Shown here: one piece after another, positions 16,557 to 24,906 of the stretch | How the letters are laid out: the number at the start of each line of letters is the position of its first letter | Position numbering within the stretch: position 1 is the stretch's first letter | Assembly (NCBI GenBank): GCA_963697205.1 | Contig: CAVONB010000006.1 | Span: 186,001 to 250,000 of the forward strand | Source of the DNA: CAVONB01 sp963697205 | GTDB lineage: Bacteria; Pseudomonadota; Alphaproteobacteria; Rhizobiales; Hyphomicrobiaceae | DNA length: 64,000 bases | Direction of reading: 5' to 3' | Position numbers and translations under genes: made by a program | Notes under the pieces: generated by a model | Databases searched by the model: none | Told to the model about the DNA's origin: nothing | The model's input: the letters and a program-made list of their open reading frames with translations, nothing else

Positions 16557-17180
16557 ATGAAGCTCGAATCCAAATACTTCGACAGCATCCGCGCCGCCCC
16601 AAAGCGCGCGGAGCCGGTCGTGGAGAAGAAGGCGCCGCCCTGCCAGTGGAAGGGCTGTACGGCGCACGGGCTTCATCGCGCGCCGATGGGACGTGGTCGC
16701 GATGGCCAGTACTTCCTGTTTTGCATCGATCACGTGCGCCAGTACAACGCGACCTACAATTATTTCGACGGCATGAGCGACACCGAGGTCGCCGAGTTCC
16801 AGAAGGACGCGGTGATCGGCCATCGCCCGACGTGGAAGACGGGCGCCAACGCCTGGGCCCACGGCACCCGCGACAACGTGCGCGGCGCCTACACCGGCGG
16901 CGCCCGCGTCAACGACCCCAACGGCTTTTTTGCATGGCGCGCCCGCAAGACGCAGGACGACGGCGAGCCGCGCCAGCGGTCGGTCAAGCCGCTCGAGCGC
17001 AAGGCATTGGAAACGCTCAATCTTACCGGAGAAGCGACCGCCCTCGACATCAAGGCTCGCTTCAAGGAGCTGGTCAAGCGGCACCACCCTGACGTCAACG
17101 GCGGCGACACGCGCTCCGAGGACAAGTTGCGCGAGGTGATCCAAGCCTATAATTACTTGAAGCAGGCAGGACTGGTCTGA
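16557..17180 (+). CDS. J-domain (DnaJ-like) protein, alphaproteobacterial type
   Basis: This 207-residue cytosolic protein has its J domain at the C-terminus (about 140-205). The helix II-III loop carries the HPD motif in KRHHPDVNGGD, which stimulates Hsp70 ATPase. The N-terminal part has a cysteine/histidine-containing region (CQWKGCTAHGLHRAP, then FCIDHVRQYN), possibly a small zinc-binding fold. This reversed layout, unlike DnaJ itself, is a conserved single-copy alphaproteobacterial family adjacent to cobS and bolA. The start at 16557 gives MKLESKYFDSIR, typical of the family. A weak A+T patch precedes it. Confidence 0.9.
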   Translation: MKLESKYFDSIRAAPKRAEPVVEKKAPPCQWKGCTAHGLHRAPMGRGRDGQYFLFCIDHVRQYNATYNYFDGMSDTEVAEFQKDAVIGHRPTWKTGANAWAHGTRDNVRGAYTGGARVNDPNGFFAWRARKTQDDGEPRQRSVKPLERKALETLNLTGEATALDIKARFKELVKRHHPDVNGGDTRSEDKLREVIQAYNYLKQAGLV

Positions 17181-17268
17181 CGATCCGGTCTTGCGGCGAG
17201 ACGTCACGACCACCGGTCCGCCTCCCGGGCCGGCGCGAGGCAACACAAAAATCCGGAAACGATACGAC

Positions 17269-18273
17269 ATGCGCGCCCAATCCCAAGCGGCGGCCCCATC
17301 GGGGGTGGCCGGCCTGCCGGACAAGACCATTTCCGTTCGCCAGGTGTTCGGCATCGATAGTGATATGGAAGTCCCGGCCTACGCCAAGGCCGACGAGTAC
17401 GTTCCCGATCTCGATCCCGACTACCTGTTCAATCGCGAGGTCACGCTCGCCATCCTCGCCGGCTTCAAGCACAACCGGCGCGTGATGATCCAGGGCTACC
17501 ACGGCACCGGCAAGTCGACCCACATCGAGCAGGTCGCCGCCCGCCTCAACTGGCCGTGCGTGCGCGTCAACCTCGACAGCCACGTCAGCCGCATCGACCT
17601 GATCGGTAAGGACGCCATCGTTCTGAAGGACGGCAAGCAGATCACCGAGTTCCGCGAGGGCATCCTGCCCTGGGCGTTGCAGAACAACATCGCACTCGTC
17701 TTCGACGAATACGATGCCGGTCGCCCCGACGTCATGTTCGTCATCCAGCGCGTGCTGGAGGTGTCGGGCAAGCTGACGCTGCTCGACCAGTCCAAGGTGA
17801 TCCGCCCGCACCCCGCGTTCCGCCTGTTCTCGACCACGAACACGATCGGCCTGGGCGACACCTCCGGCCTCTATCACGGCACGCAGCAGATCAACCAGGG
17901 CCAGATGGACCGCTGGTCCATCGTCTCGACGTTGAACTACCTTCCGCACGACGACGAGGCGCGCATCGTGCTCGCCAAGGTCAAGTCGTTCGCCAAGTCC
18001 GACGCCAAGAAGAAGCAGATCTCCAACATGGTCCGCGTCGCCGACCTGACGCGCTCCGCCTTCATCAACGGCGATCTGTCGACGGTGATGAGCCCGCGCA
18101 CCGTGATGACCTGGGCCGAGAATGCCGAGATCTTCGGCGACATCGGCTTCGCCTTCCGGCTCACTTTCCTCAACAAGTGCGACGAGCTGGAGCGTCCCCT
18201 GGTCGCGGAGTTCTACCAGCGCTGCTTCGGCGAGGAACTGCCCGAGAGCGCCGCCAACGTCGCGCTGAGCTGA
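17269..18273 (+). CDS. cobS: Cobaltochelatase subunit CobS
   Basis: This 334-residue AAA+ subunit of the aerobic, ATP-dependent cobaltochelatase (CobN-CobS-CobT) inserts Co2+ into hydrogenobyrinic acid a,c-diamide during cobalamin synthesis. The Walker A motif is GYHGTGKST (76-84), Walker B is ALVFDEYDAG, and sensor-region STTNTIG is present. The N-terminal phrase ISVRQVFGID is typical of the family. I chose ATG 17269, giving the usual length. cobT is normally the next gene, but here two paralogous genes of unknown function intervene. Confidence 0.96.
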   Translation: MRAQSQAAAPSGVAGLPDKTISVRQVFGIDSDMEVPAYAKADEYVPDLDPDYLFNREVTLAILAGFKHNRRVMIQGYHGTGKSTHIEQVAARLNWPCVRVNLDSHVSRIDLIGKDAIVLKDGKQITEFREGILPWALQNNIALVFDEYDAGRPDVMFVIQRVLEVSGKLTLLDQSKVIRPHPAFRLFSTTNTIGLGDTSGLYHGTQQINQGQMDRWSIVSTLNYLPHDDEARIVLAKVKSFAKSDAKKKQISNMVRVADLTRSAFINGDLSTVMSPRTVMTWAENAEIFGDIGFAFRLTFLNKCDELERPLVAEFYQRCFGEELPESAANVALS

Positions 18274-18412
18274 TCGGGGTGGGGCGAGATCGGGCGTTCC
18301 CGATCTGCTATAGAGTGAAGGTCGACGAGGCTGAGGCGCGACATGGCGACCTCGGCCCGGTATAAAGAGCGGCGCGGCGAGGTTGCTCGCTTGAGTCAGT
18401 TGCCGTCGGGCA

Positions 18413-19171
18413 ATGAAGACCATGAAACGGTCTTTGCGCAGACGCCAGGAAAGACAGCCGCGCCGGGATTTCACGATCGAGCGCCCCGACCGCTATGGCG
18501 AGTTTCTCGAGGCGGTTTTCGGCCATCCCGTCAATGCCGAGAATAGGCGCGGCATCGACACCGGTCCCGACTTCGAAGCCCCTGACGTGGACATAGCGCG
18601 ACTGTTTACGGCATGCCTCCAGCGAGCGGGCGACGATCTCGGATACTTCTCTGATGAGAGCTTAGGTCGTGGCCTCTCGTTCCTCTTCATGACGCATGAC
18701 GCCGACTATGCGTTCCAGACCATCAGCGGTTGCAACACGCTTGAGCGTCAACTCCAGGCAATTGACGCGATTGCCTGCCTGTATCGCGATTGTCTCGACC
18801 GGCGTGCCGCACCGGTTCTGGGGCACCAAAACAAGTCTCGTGACATCGCAGATGGTGTGTCCCGGCCCCATTCGCTCGACACGTTCGTGTATATGGTATG
18901 GGACGTCACGCCGTTGGACTGCTGGATTGCCGTCAAGGACCCTGTGAGCGGACGAAGTGCGCTGATCGAAGCGTTTGGGAAGGTTCTGAACCTCGCAAAC
19001 CCCGCCTGCGTCGAGAGCGCGCTGCATGGCCTCGGCCACATGCACCTTTCACACGCGACCTATCGCCCGCAGATCGAAGCCGCCATCGACCGCTTCCTTC
19101 AATCACGCCCGGCCGCACGCCAGGAGCTACGCGACTACGCTCGGGCCGCGCGCCGCGGGTACGTGCTGTGA
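18413..19171 (+). CDS. Unknown protein, first of two tandem paralogues between cobS and cobT
   Basis: This 252-residue protein begins 139 bp after cobS. It has a basic start (MKTMKRSLRRRQER) but no signal peptide or membrane segment. It shares with the next gene the order of conserved phrases: CLQRAGDDL, CLYRDCLDRR, PVLGH, YMVWDVTPLD and a 16-residue identical block LANPACVESALHGLGH near the C-terminus. The last block and the alternating helix pattern suggest a HEAT-like helical protein. I do not recognise a family with a known function. Base use looks less GC-rich than cobS and cobT, compatible with later arrival. The C-terminus ends ARAARRGYVL. Confidence 0.72.
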   Translation: MKTMKRSLRRRQERQPRRDFTIERPDRYGEFLEAVFGHPVNAENRRGIDTGPDFEAPDVDIARLFTACLQRAGDDLGYFSDESLGRGLSFLFMTHDADYAFQTISGCNTLERQLQAIDAIACLYRDCLDRRAAPVLGHQNKSRDIADGVSRPHSLDTFVYMVWDVTPLDCWIAVKDPVSGRSALIEAFGKVLNLANPACVESALHGLGHMHLSHATYRPQIEAAIDRFLQSRPAARQELRDYARAARRGYVL

Positions 19172-19848
19172 GACCGGACCATCCACCCCCGCCGCGTTAT
19201 GCCGAATGGCTGGACGTCATGTTCGCGCGCACCGACGACGCGTCCGATCCCTTCGAGATGGAATGGACGTTCGATGCACCAACAGCCGAAGTGTCCGACT
19301 TGGTGACGTGCACATTCCAGCGTTGCGGCGCGGATCTGAAGCGGTTCACCGACCGCCAGGTCGCCCTCGGCCTCCAGGCCATCGTGTTCGGCGACTACAG
19401 CGGCATCGTGCACCGGCTGATGGGCAAGGGTCCCGAGGAGCCACAGCGCATCGCGCTCATAGCCTCGCTCGCCGCGCTCTATCGCGATTGTCTCTCCGTG
19501 CGCAGCCCGCCCGTGCTTGGGCATCTGTCGGGGCGTTCCCAGGGGTCGCTGGCCTACGTCACCTACATGCTGTGGGACGCCTCCCCGCTCGATGTCATGG
19601 CCGTGAAGACGCCGGAACGGCTCGACGCTCTGATTGCGGTGCTCAACGCGGCGTTGCGGCTCGCCAATCCCGCGTGCGTCGAAAGCGCGCTACACGGCCT
19701 CGGCCACCTGGGCGCCGGCGCCTTCGACCGGGACATCGTGCGCCAGCGGGCGAGGCGGACGATCGAGGACTGGCTGGCGCAGGGCCCGGCAGTCCCGCCT
19801 GAGCTGATCAGCTATGCGCAGAAGGCCCGCGAGCGCCGCATCGCCTGA
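19168..19848 (+). CDS. Unknown protein, second tandem paralogue, translationally coupled
   Basis: This 226-residue paralogue of the preceding gene starts with GTG at 19168, overlapping the previous stop (GTGA), so the two are translated as a coupled pair. Shared phrases are FQRCGADLKRF, ALYRDCLSVR, PVLGH, YMLWDASPLD and the identical LANPACVESALHGLGH. It lacks the basic N-terminal stretch of its sister. The start is inferred from the overlap; the next in-frame ATG (19219) would lose 17 residues. No catalytic motif is evident. Such tandem, diverging copies are often binding or immunity-type proteins, but that is only an inference. Confidence 0.68.
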   Translation: MRPDHPPPPRYAEWLDVMFARTDDASDPFEMEWTFDAPTAEVSDLVTCTFQRCGADLKRFTDRQVALGLQAIVFGDYSGIVHRLMGKGPEEPQRIALIASLAALYRDCLSVRSPPVLGHLSGRSQGSLAYVTYMLWDASPLDVMAVKTPERLDALIAVLNAALRLANPACVESALHGLGHLGAGAFDRDIVRQRARRTIEDWLAQGPAVPPELISYAQKARERRIA

Positions 19849-19857
19849 CCGATCGGC

Positions 19858-19902
19858 CAAGGGCAGGGGTGGAGGCGCCGGTCGGTGGCGCCGCTGCCCT
19901 TG
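19858..19902. other. Large imperfect hairpin upstream of cobT
   Basis: A 9-bp arm (19858-19866) pairs with 19894-19902, and an inner GGCGCC pair (19874-19879 with 19887-19892) extends the same structure. It lies in the 152-bp gap between the second paralogue and cobT. There is no T run, so it may be an RNA stability or attenuation element rather than an intrinsic terminator. Confidence 0.4.
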
Positions 19903-20000
19903 CACGGGGCCCCGAAGCACGTCAAAAGTAGGCCACTCATCAATGCCTCGCGGGGCCGTCGCCCCCGTCCGCTGTCCTTGCGTCTTCACCCGGATCGCCG

Positions 20001-21929
20001 ATGCCGCCTCCCACGACCGCCCCGTCCGCACCCGCCGCCACCAAGAAGAAGGAGGCGCCGTCCGAGCCCCTGAAGCGGGCCCTGACAGGCACCGTGCGCG
20101 CGATCGCCGGCAACGAGGAGGTGCAGGTCGCCTTCGCGGCCGGCCGGCCCGAACTCGACGGGAGCCACGTCCAGCTCCCGGAACCCTCGCGCGTGCCCTC
20201 CGCCAAGGAGATCGCCGTCATCCGCGGTTGGGCCGACAGCCTCGCCCTGACGGCCGCCTGCCACGACAAGAAGCTGCACAAGCGCCTGTCGCCCTCGGCC
20301 GGCAACGCCAAGACCGTGTTCGAGGCCGTCGAGCGCGCGCGCATCGAGGCGCTCGGCGCCAACCGCATGCCGGGCATGGCCAAGAACCTGACCGCCAAGG
20401 TCGAGGACCAGTACAACCACGCCCGCTACGCCGTCATCACCGAGCGCGAGACCGCGCCGTTGGAAGACGCGCTGGCCCTTCTGGTGCGCGAAAAGCTGAC
20501 CGGCCTGCCGCCGCCCGCGATGGCGCAGGGGCTGGTCGAGGCCTGGCGTCCGTTCCTAGAGGACAAGGCGGCAGACGTGCTCAACCGGCTCGTCGGTGCC
20601 GCCGAGAGCCAGCAGCAGTTCGGTCGCGTCCTGCGCGATCTCCTGCGCGTGCTCGAGTTGACCGAGGACATGTCGGAGGGCGAGCCGGAGTCCGGGGAAG
20701 AGCAGGCCGACGAGAATGCCGAGGGCGGCGAGCAGCAGTCCGAGGAGCAGACCGAGAGCCGCGACGGCAGCGAGGAGCAGCAAGAGCAGCAGATGGCGGA
20801 CGCCGAGATGGGCGACGTCATGGATGATGGCGAGCCGATCGATTCCGACATGTTCGATTCCGACGCGGAGGGCGAGGACGACAGTGATGCCGACGAGCCC
20901 TGGCGCCCGAACACCTCGGTTCTCGATGACCCCTCCAAGTTCGGCTACAACGTCTTTACGAAGGCCAACGACGAGGAAGTGCTGGCCGACGAACTCTCCT
21001 CGCCCGACGAGCTTGAGCGTCTGAGGACGTTCCTCGACAAGGAGTTGCGCAATCTGTCGGGAGCGGTCGCCCGTCTTGCCAACCGCTTGCAGAGGAAGCT
21101 CCTCGCCCAGCAGAACCGCGCCTGGGACTTCGACCTGGAGGAAGGCGCGCTTGATCCCGCCCGCCTGCCGCGCATCATCATCGACCCGATGTCGGCCTTG
21201 TCCTTCAAGCGCGAGCGCGACACCGACTTCCGCGACACTTGCGTCACGCTCCTGCTCGATAACTCCGGTTCCATGCGCGGCCGGCCGATCATGGTCGCCG
21301 CCTGCTGCGCCGACATCCTCGCGCGCACACTCGAGCGTTGCTCGGTCAAGGTCGAGATCCTCGGCTTCACCACCAAGGCCTGGAAAGGCGGACAGGCGCG
21401 CGAGCAGTGGCTGGCGGCCGGCAAGCCTGCCAATCCCGGCCGTCTCAATGATCTGCGCCACATCGTCTACAAGACCGCCGACGCGCCGATGCGCCGCGCC
21501 AAGCGCTCATTGGCGTTGATGATGCGTGAAGGTCTGTTGAAGGAGAATATCGACGGAGAAGCACTGGCCTGGGCGCACGCCCGGCTGCTGGCGCGGCCCG
21601 AACAGCGCCGCATTCTGATGATGATCTCCGACGGTGCGCCGGTCGACGATTCCACGCTGTCGGTGAACTCCGGCAACTACCTCGAGCACCACCTGCGCCA
21701 GGTGATCGAGGAGATCGAGACGCGCTCGCCGGTCGAGCTCATCGCCATCGGCATCGGCCACGACGTGACGCGCTACTACCGCCGCGCCGTGACGATCTCC
21801 GATCCTACTGAGCTGGCCGGCGCCATGACGGACAAGCTCGTCGAGCTATTCGACGAAAAGCCGCCGGCTCCGGGCCGCGGGGCGCCCGCGCCGTTGAAGC
21901 GGTTGGCGGCCCGGGCCAGGACGCACTGA
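20001..21929 (+). CDS. cobT: Cobaltochelatase subunit CobT
   Basis: This 642-residue partner of CobS belongs to the chaperone-like AAA+ complex of aerobic cobaltochelatase. It has an N-terminal helical domain (about 20-215), a strongly acidic Glu/Asp/Gln linker (about 222-300) and a C-terminal von Willebrand A domain. The VWA carries the metal-ion-dependent adhesion site DNSGSM at about 418 and the ISDGAPVDD loop. Length and layout are those of CobT. Start 20001 gives MPPPTTAPSAP; other starts upstream are not supported. It would normally be cotranscribed with cobS; the inserted genes face the same way, so this may still hold. Confidence 0.96.
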   Translation: MPPPTTAPSAPAATKKKEAPSEPLKRALTGTVRAIAGNEEVQVAFAAGRPELDGSHVQLPEPSRVPSAKEIAVIRGWADSLALTAACHDKKLHKRLSPSAGNAKTVFEAVERARIEALGANRMPGMAKNLTAKVEDQYNHARYAVITERETAPLEDALALLVREKLTGLPPPAMAQGLVEAWRPFLEDKAADVLNRLVGAAESQQQFGRVLRDLLRVLELTEDMSEGEPESGEEQADENAEGGEQQSEEQTESRDGSEEQQEQQMADAEMGDVMDDGEPIDSDMFDSDAEGEDDSDADEPWRPNTSVLDDPSKFGYNVFTKANDEEVLADELSSPDELERLRTFLDKELRNLSGAVARLANRLQRKLLAQQNRAWDFDLEEGALDPARLPRIIIDPMSALSFKRERDTDFRDTCVTLLLDNSGSMRGRPIMVAACCADILARTLERCSVKVEILGFTTKAWKGGQAREQWLAAGKPANPGRLNDLRHIVYKTADAPMRRAKRSLALMMREGLLKENIDGEALAWAHARLLARPEQRRILMMISDGAPVDDSTLSVNSGNYLEHHLRQVIEEIETRSPVELIAIGIGHDVTRYYRRAVTISDPTELAGAMTDKLVELFDEKPPAPGRGAPAPLKRLAARARTH

Positions 21930-22035
21930 CGCCGACGTGTCGCGACGCGCACGTTTGGCGTGCGCGATAGTGTTACGACCTCATTGGCGTACTTTTCGCA
22001 GGGACTTTCGTGTCGCGTTGAGCACGGGACCAGGA

Positions 22036-23154
22036 ATGGCTGAATACGCGATCGAGGTGCTACGCAAAAGTCTGGGACGCACCGGTGGCGCCAAGCGCAC
22101 CCTGCTGGGCGGCGCTCTGGCCCTGGCCGTGCTCGGCCCGATCGCGGCTGCCGACACCAGGCACGGCCCGCAGACCTTGACCACACCGTCCGCCATCGCC
22201 GTCGAGGCACGTCCGATCCGCAGCTTCGACCGCACCAACGCCGCCGCCCGCCGCTTCGGTGTGCTGGAGTTCCGCGGCGGCCTGACGCTGTCCTCCACCA
22301 ACCGCCACTTCGGCGGCTGGTCGGGACTGCAACTTGCTCCCGACGGTCGCCGTTTCCTCGCCATATCCGATGCCGGGTCCTGGATGACAGGACGCCTGGA
22401 CTACGACGGCGAACGTCTATCCGGCATCGGTCAGACGCGCATCGGCCCCATTACGGCGTTGGGTGGACGCGCGCTGCGGCGCGACCGCGACGCCGACGCC
22501 GAAGGCCTGACACTCCTTTCGGGCACCTTGCAGAAGGGCCAGGTGCTCATTTCGTTCGAGCGGAACCATCGCATCGGCCTGTTCGAGATCGGACCTGAGG
22601 GGCTCTCCCCGCCGCTGCGCTACCTGGAGCGCGCGCCCGAGTGGTCGCAAATGCGTCGCAACAGAAGCCTCGAGGCCGTCACGGTGCTGCCGGGCGGTCC
22701 GATGAAGGGCGCCGTCCTCGCGCTCGCTGAAAACAAGGCGAACCGCGATGGGCACCACTCCGGCTGGATCTGGCGTTCGGGCGTCAACGGCAAGCCGGAG
22801 CCGTTGGCCGTGCGCCGCATCGGCGACTTCGACCTTACCGACGTGGCGGCACTTGGCGACGGCACGCTCGTCATTCTGGAGCGAAGCTTTGCTTGGACGT
22901 CAGGCCTCAAGATGCGCATGCGCCTGATCCGCGCCGACGGCGTTCGCCCGGGCGCCGTGCTTGATGGCCCCGTGCTCATCGAAGCCGACCTGGGCTACGA
23001 CATCGACAACATGGAGGGCCTTGCCGTCCACACCTCCGGCGGCGAGACGATCCTGACGCTGATCTCCGACGACAATTTCTCCAACTTCCTCCAGCGCACG
23101 ATACTGCTTCAGTTCGCGCTCAAGCCCGAGCGCATCGCAGCCATTCTGCGCTGA
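22036..23154 (+). CDS. Secreted esterase-like (phytase-type beta-propeller) protein
   Basis: This 372-residue exported protein has a signal or anchor segment at about 20-40 (RTLLGGALALAVLGPIAAAD). A domain of the type called esterase-like activity of phytase follows, with repeated beta-strand blocks such as FGGWSGLQLAPDGRRFLAISDAG, DADAEGLTLL, LEAVTVLPGG and NMEGLAVHTSGG. The many conserved Asp/Glu and Gly turns fit a six-bladed propeller. The substrate is unknown. In related genomes this gene lies between cobT and rpmB, as here. The start at 22036 was chosen because GACCAGGA precedes it and it brings the signal segment close to the N-terminus. Confidence 0.8.
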   Translation: MAEYAIEVLRKSLGRTGGAKRTLLGGALALAVLGPIAAADTRHGPQTLTTPSAIAVEARPIRSFDRTNAAARRFGVLEFRGGLTLSSTNRHFGGWSGLQLAPDGRRFLAISDAGSWMTGRLDYDGERLSGIGQTRIGPITALGGRALRRDRDADAEGLTLLSGTLQKGQVLISFERNHRIGLFEIGPEGLSPPLRYLERAPEWSQMRRNRSLEAVTVLPGGPMKGAVLALAENKANRDGHHSGWIWRSGVNGKPEPLAVRRIGDFDLTDVAALGDGTLVILERSFAWTSGLKMRMRLIRADGVRPGAVLDGPVLIEADLGYDIDNMEGLAVHTSGGETILTLISDDNFSNFLQRTILLQFALKPERIAAILR

Positions 23155-23178
23155 GCGGCCTCTGCCTCGGTGTCGCGT

Positions 23179-24285
23179 CTATGCAGCGTTGCGTTGCGGC
23201 ATGGCGACGAGGCAGAACGGCGAGCGCGGGTGCATCGTCAGCAGCCACAACACACCATAGAGCGCGATGACCTCCAGGTAGGCGACGGGATCGCCGATAT
23301 GTGAGCCGCCGGCCGCGATCTGCGGATCGGTGTAGGTCGCAACGGCAATCCCGCTGGACTGTCCGGGCAGCGTCGCCACCAGGCACATGCTCCACACGTT
23401 GTTCATCCAGTGCAGGCCGGTGGCCGCCGCCAGATTGCCCGCGCGCAGATAGATCATGATCAGGATGATCTCGCCGGCAAAGAACACCATCAGGTTGAAG
23501 GCGAGATCCGTGACCACGTCGTCGTTGACCGCGTGCCCGGCCGTGAACACCGCCGCGATGACCACGGCGACGAGCCAGGGCACCGGGACCACCGCGCCCC
23601 ACGTGCGCACCAGATAGCCCTTGAACACGTAGTCCTCGGCGAACGCCTGGCAGAAGATCACCGGCAGCGCGAGCGCCATCCACGGCAGCCGCGCGGCCAG
23701 ATCGGGAACGCGCGCGATCGCCTCGGGCTCCGTGAACGCGGTCACGAGGAAGCCGGCCGAGATCGCCAGCAGAAAGGCGCCCGCCGCCCGCCAGAACAGC
23801 GGCCACGCAAAGCGCTCCTGCCACCCCAGGAGATGGCGAACCGGCTGGCCGTGGACGATGCGCGAGATCAATAAGACCGGCAGCGCAAGGCTGACAGCGA
23901 ACAACACGAAGCCGATATAGGTGTCGACGCGGTCGGCCAGCAACTCGACCTCGGTCGCCGCGCTGCCCGCCAGCCAGAGGGAGACCCGCTCTTCGAGCGA
24001 TCCGGCGACCGAGGCCGCGGCGATCACCAGGGCGACCGCCGTCGCGGTGCCCGCAACGGCCCATGGCCAGCGCCATCGACCGGTGCGGCCGGACACCAGA
24101 AAGGCGGTCGGTGAAGGAGGGGAGACGAAGGAGACGGAATGGGTGGGGTCAGGGGAGCCATCGCCCGCGCCAGCCGGATCGGCCGGCTCGGCAGGCGGCA
24201 TTTGCCTCGGCGGGCCCTCCACCGCGACCTCCACCAGTGTCGGGCACACTGCCCCCGACGTCCAGGGGCAACCTATCGCCACCAT
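23179..24285 (-). CDS. CPBP-type intramembrane protease-like protein
   Basis: This 368-residue multi-spanning membrane protein has hydrophobic segments at about 76-95, 122-142, 165-185, 202-214, 235-255, 268-288 and 335-350. The CPBP (CAAX protease/bacteriocin-processing) motifs are present in altered form: AEDYVFKGYL at 216-225 in place of EExxxRxxL, FTAGH in the second motif and LHWMNN in the third. Asp replaces the second Glu and Lys the Arg, so activity is uncertain. The first 70 residues are proline-rich and poorly constrained; an ATG at 24201 is an alternative start. The function of family members outside prenyl-protein processing is mostly unknown. Confidence 0.78.
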   Translation of the reverse strand: MVAIGCPWTSGAVCPTLVEVAVEGPPRQMPPAEPADPAGAGDGSPDPTHSVSFVSPPSPTAFLVSGRTGRWRWPWAVAGTATAVALVIAAASVAGSLEERVSLWLAGSAATEVELLADRVDTYIGFVLFAVSLALPVLLISRIVHGQPVRHLLGWQERFAWPLFWRAAGAFLLAISAGFLVTAFTEPEAIARVPDLAARLPWMALALPVIFCQAFAEDYVFKGYLVRTWGAVVPVPWLVAVVIAAVFTAGHAVNDDVVTDLAFNLMVFFAGEIILIMIYLRAGNLAAATGLHWMNNVWSMCLVATLPGQSSGIAVATYTDPQIAAGGSHIGDPVAYLEVIALYGVLWLLTMHPRSPFCLVAMPQRNAA

Positions 24286-24361
24286 CGGCCGCCGCGCACC
24301 AACACGCGCTCGGCGGACCCGGGAGGCCGGTCGTACCCGGTCCTCAGAATTGAGAAAAGGT

Positions 24362-24673
24362 TCAGGCGGCCGCGGCCGTCTCCTCAGACGCCTTGGCCTG
24401 CGCCTTCTCGATGTCGCGCTTCAGCCGCCGGCACTTGAGCGACAGCTCGTCGGCTTTGGCCTTGATCAGGTAGGCATCCAGGCCGCCGCGATGCTCCACC
24501 GACTTCAGCGCATGCGCGCTGATCTTCAGGCGGACCTTGCGGCCGAGCGTGTCGCTGATCAGCGTGACGTTGCACAGGTTCGGGCGGAACGTGCGCTTGG
24601 TCTTGTTCTCGGCGTGGCTCCTGAGCTGCCCGGACATCGGCAGCTTGCCCGTCAACTCACATTGCCTGGTCAT
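24362..24673 (-). CDS. rpmB: 50S ribosomal protein L28
   Basis: This 103-residue protein of the large ribosomal subunit begins MTRQCELTGK, with the typical NKTKRTFRPNLCNVTL and LGRKVRLKISAHALKSVEHRGG segments, and ends with the Lys/Ala-rich tail of alphaproteobacterial L28. The zinc-type CxxC of some L28 proteins is absent. The start at 24673 has GGAGC eight bases upstream; the longer in-frame extension is not supported. It is transcribed away from mtgA's stop after a 233-bp spacer that must hold its promoter. Confidence 0.97.
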   Translation of the reverse strand: MTRQCELTGKLPMSGQLRSHAENKTKRTFRPNLCNVTLISDTLGRKVRLKISAHALKSVEHRGGLDAYLIKAKADELSLKCRRLKRDIEKAQAKASEETAAAA

Positions 24674-24906
24674 CTGAGGTGCTCCTTCGCCGCAGCCGGC
24701 TCCCCGCCGTGGGGGGCGGCGCGCGGAATGCTCGCGATCCAAGAAAACGATGTCGCCCGCAGGCAGGGCCAGCGGGTCGAGAGGCCGCTTCTATAAAGCC
24801 GGGCCGGACGAGGGTCAAGCCGGACGCTGACCAGACACTGCTCAGACATTGGCCGAACGCTGGACGAGATGCGCCCCCGCCGCTGCGCGCGGCCGCCGGC
24901 GTTCCG

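Noticed and set aside
17181..17268. Cobalamin riboswitch or cobS leader
   Set aside because: The gap is too short, and no B12-box-like sequence was seen.
20556..21461. Minus-strand frame of 301 codons inside cobT
   Set aside because: Antisense to the well-supported cobT; the Leu/Gly runs are a mirror of its acidic linker.
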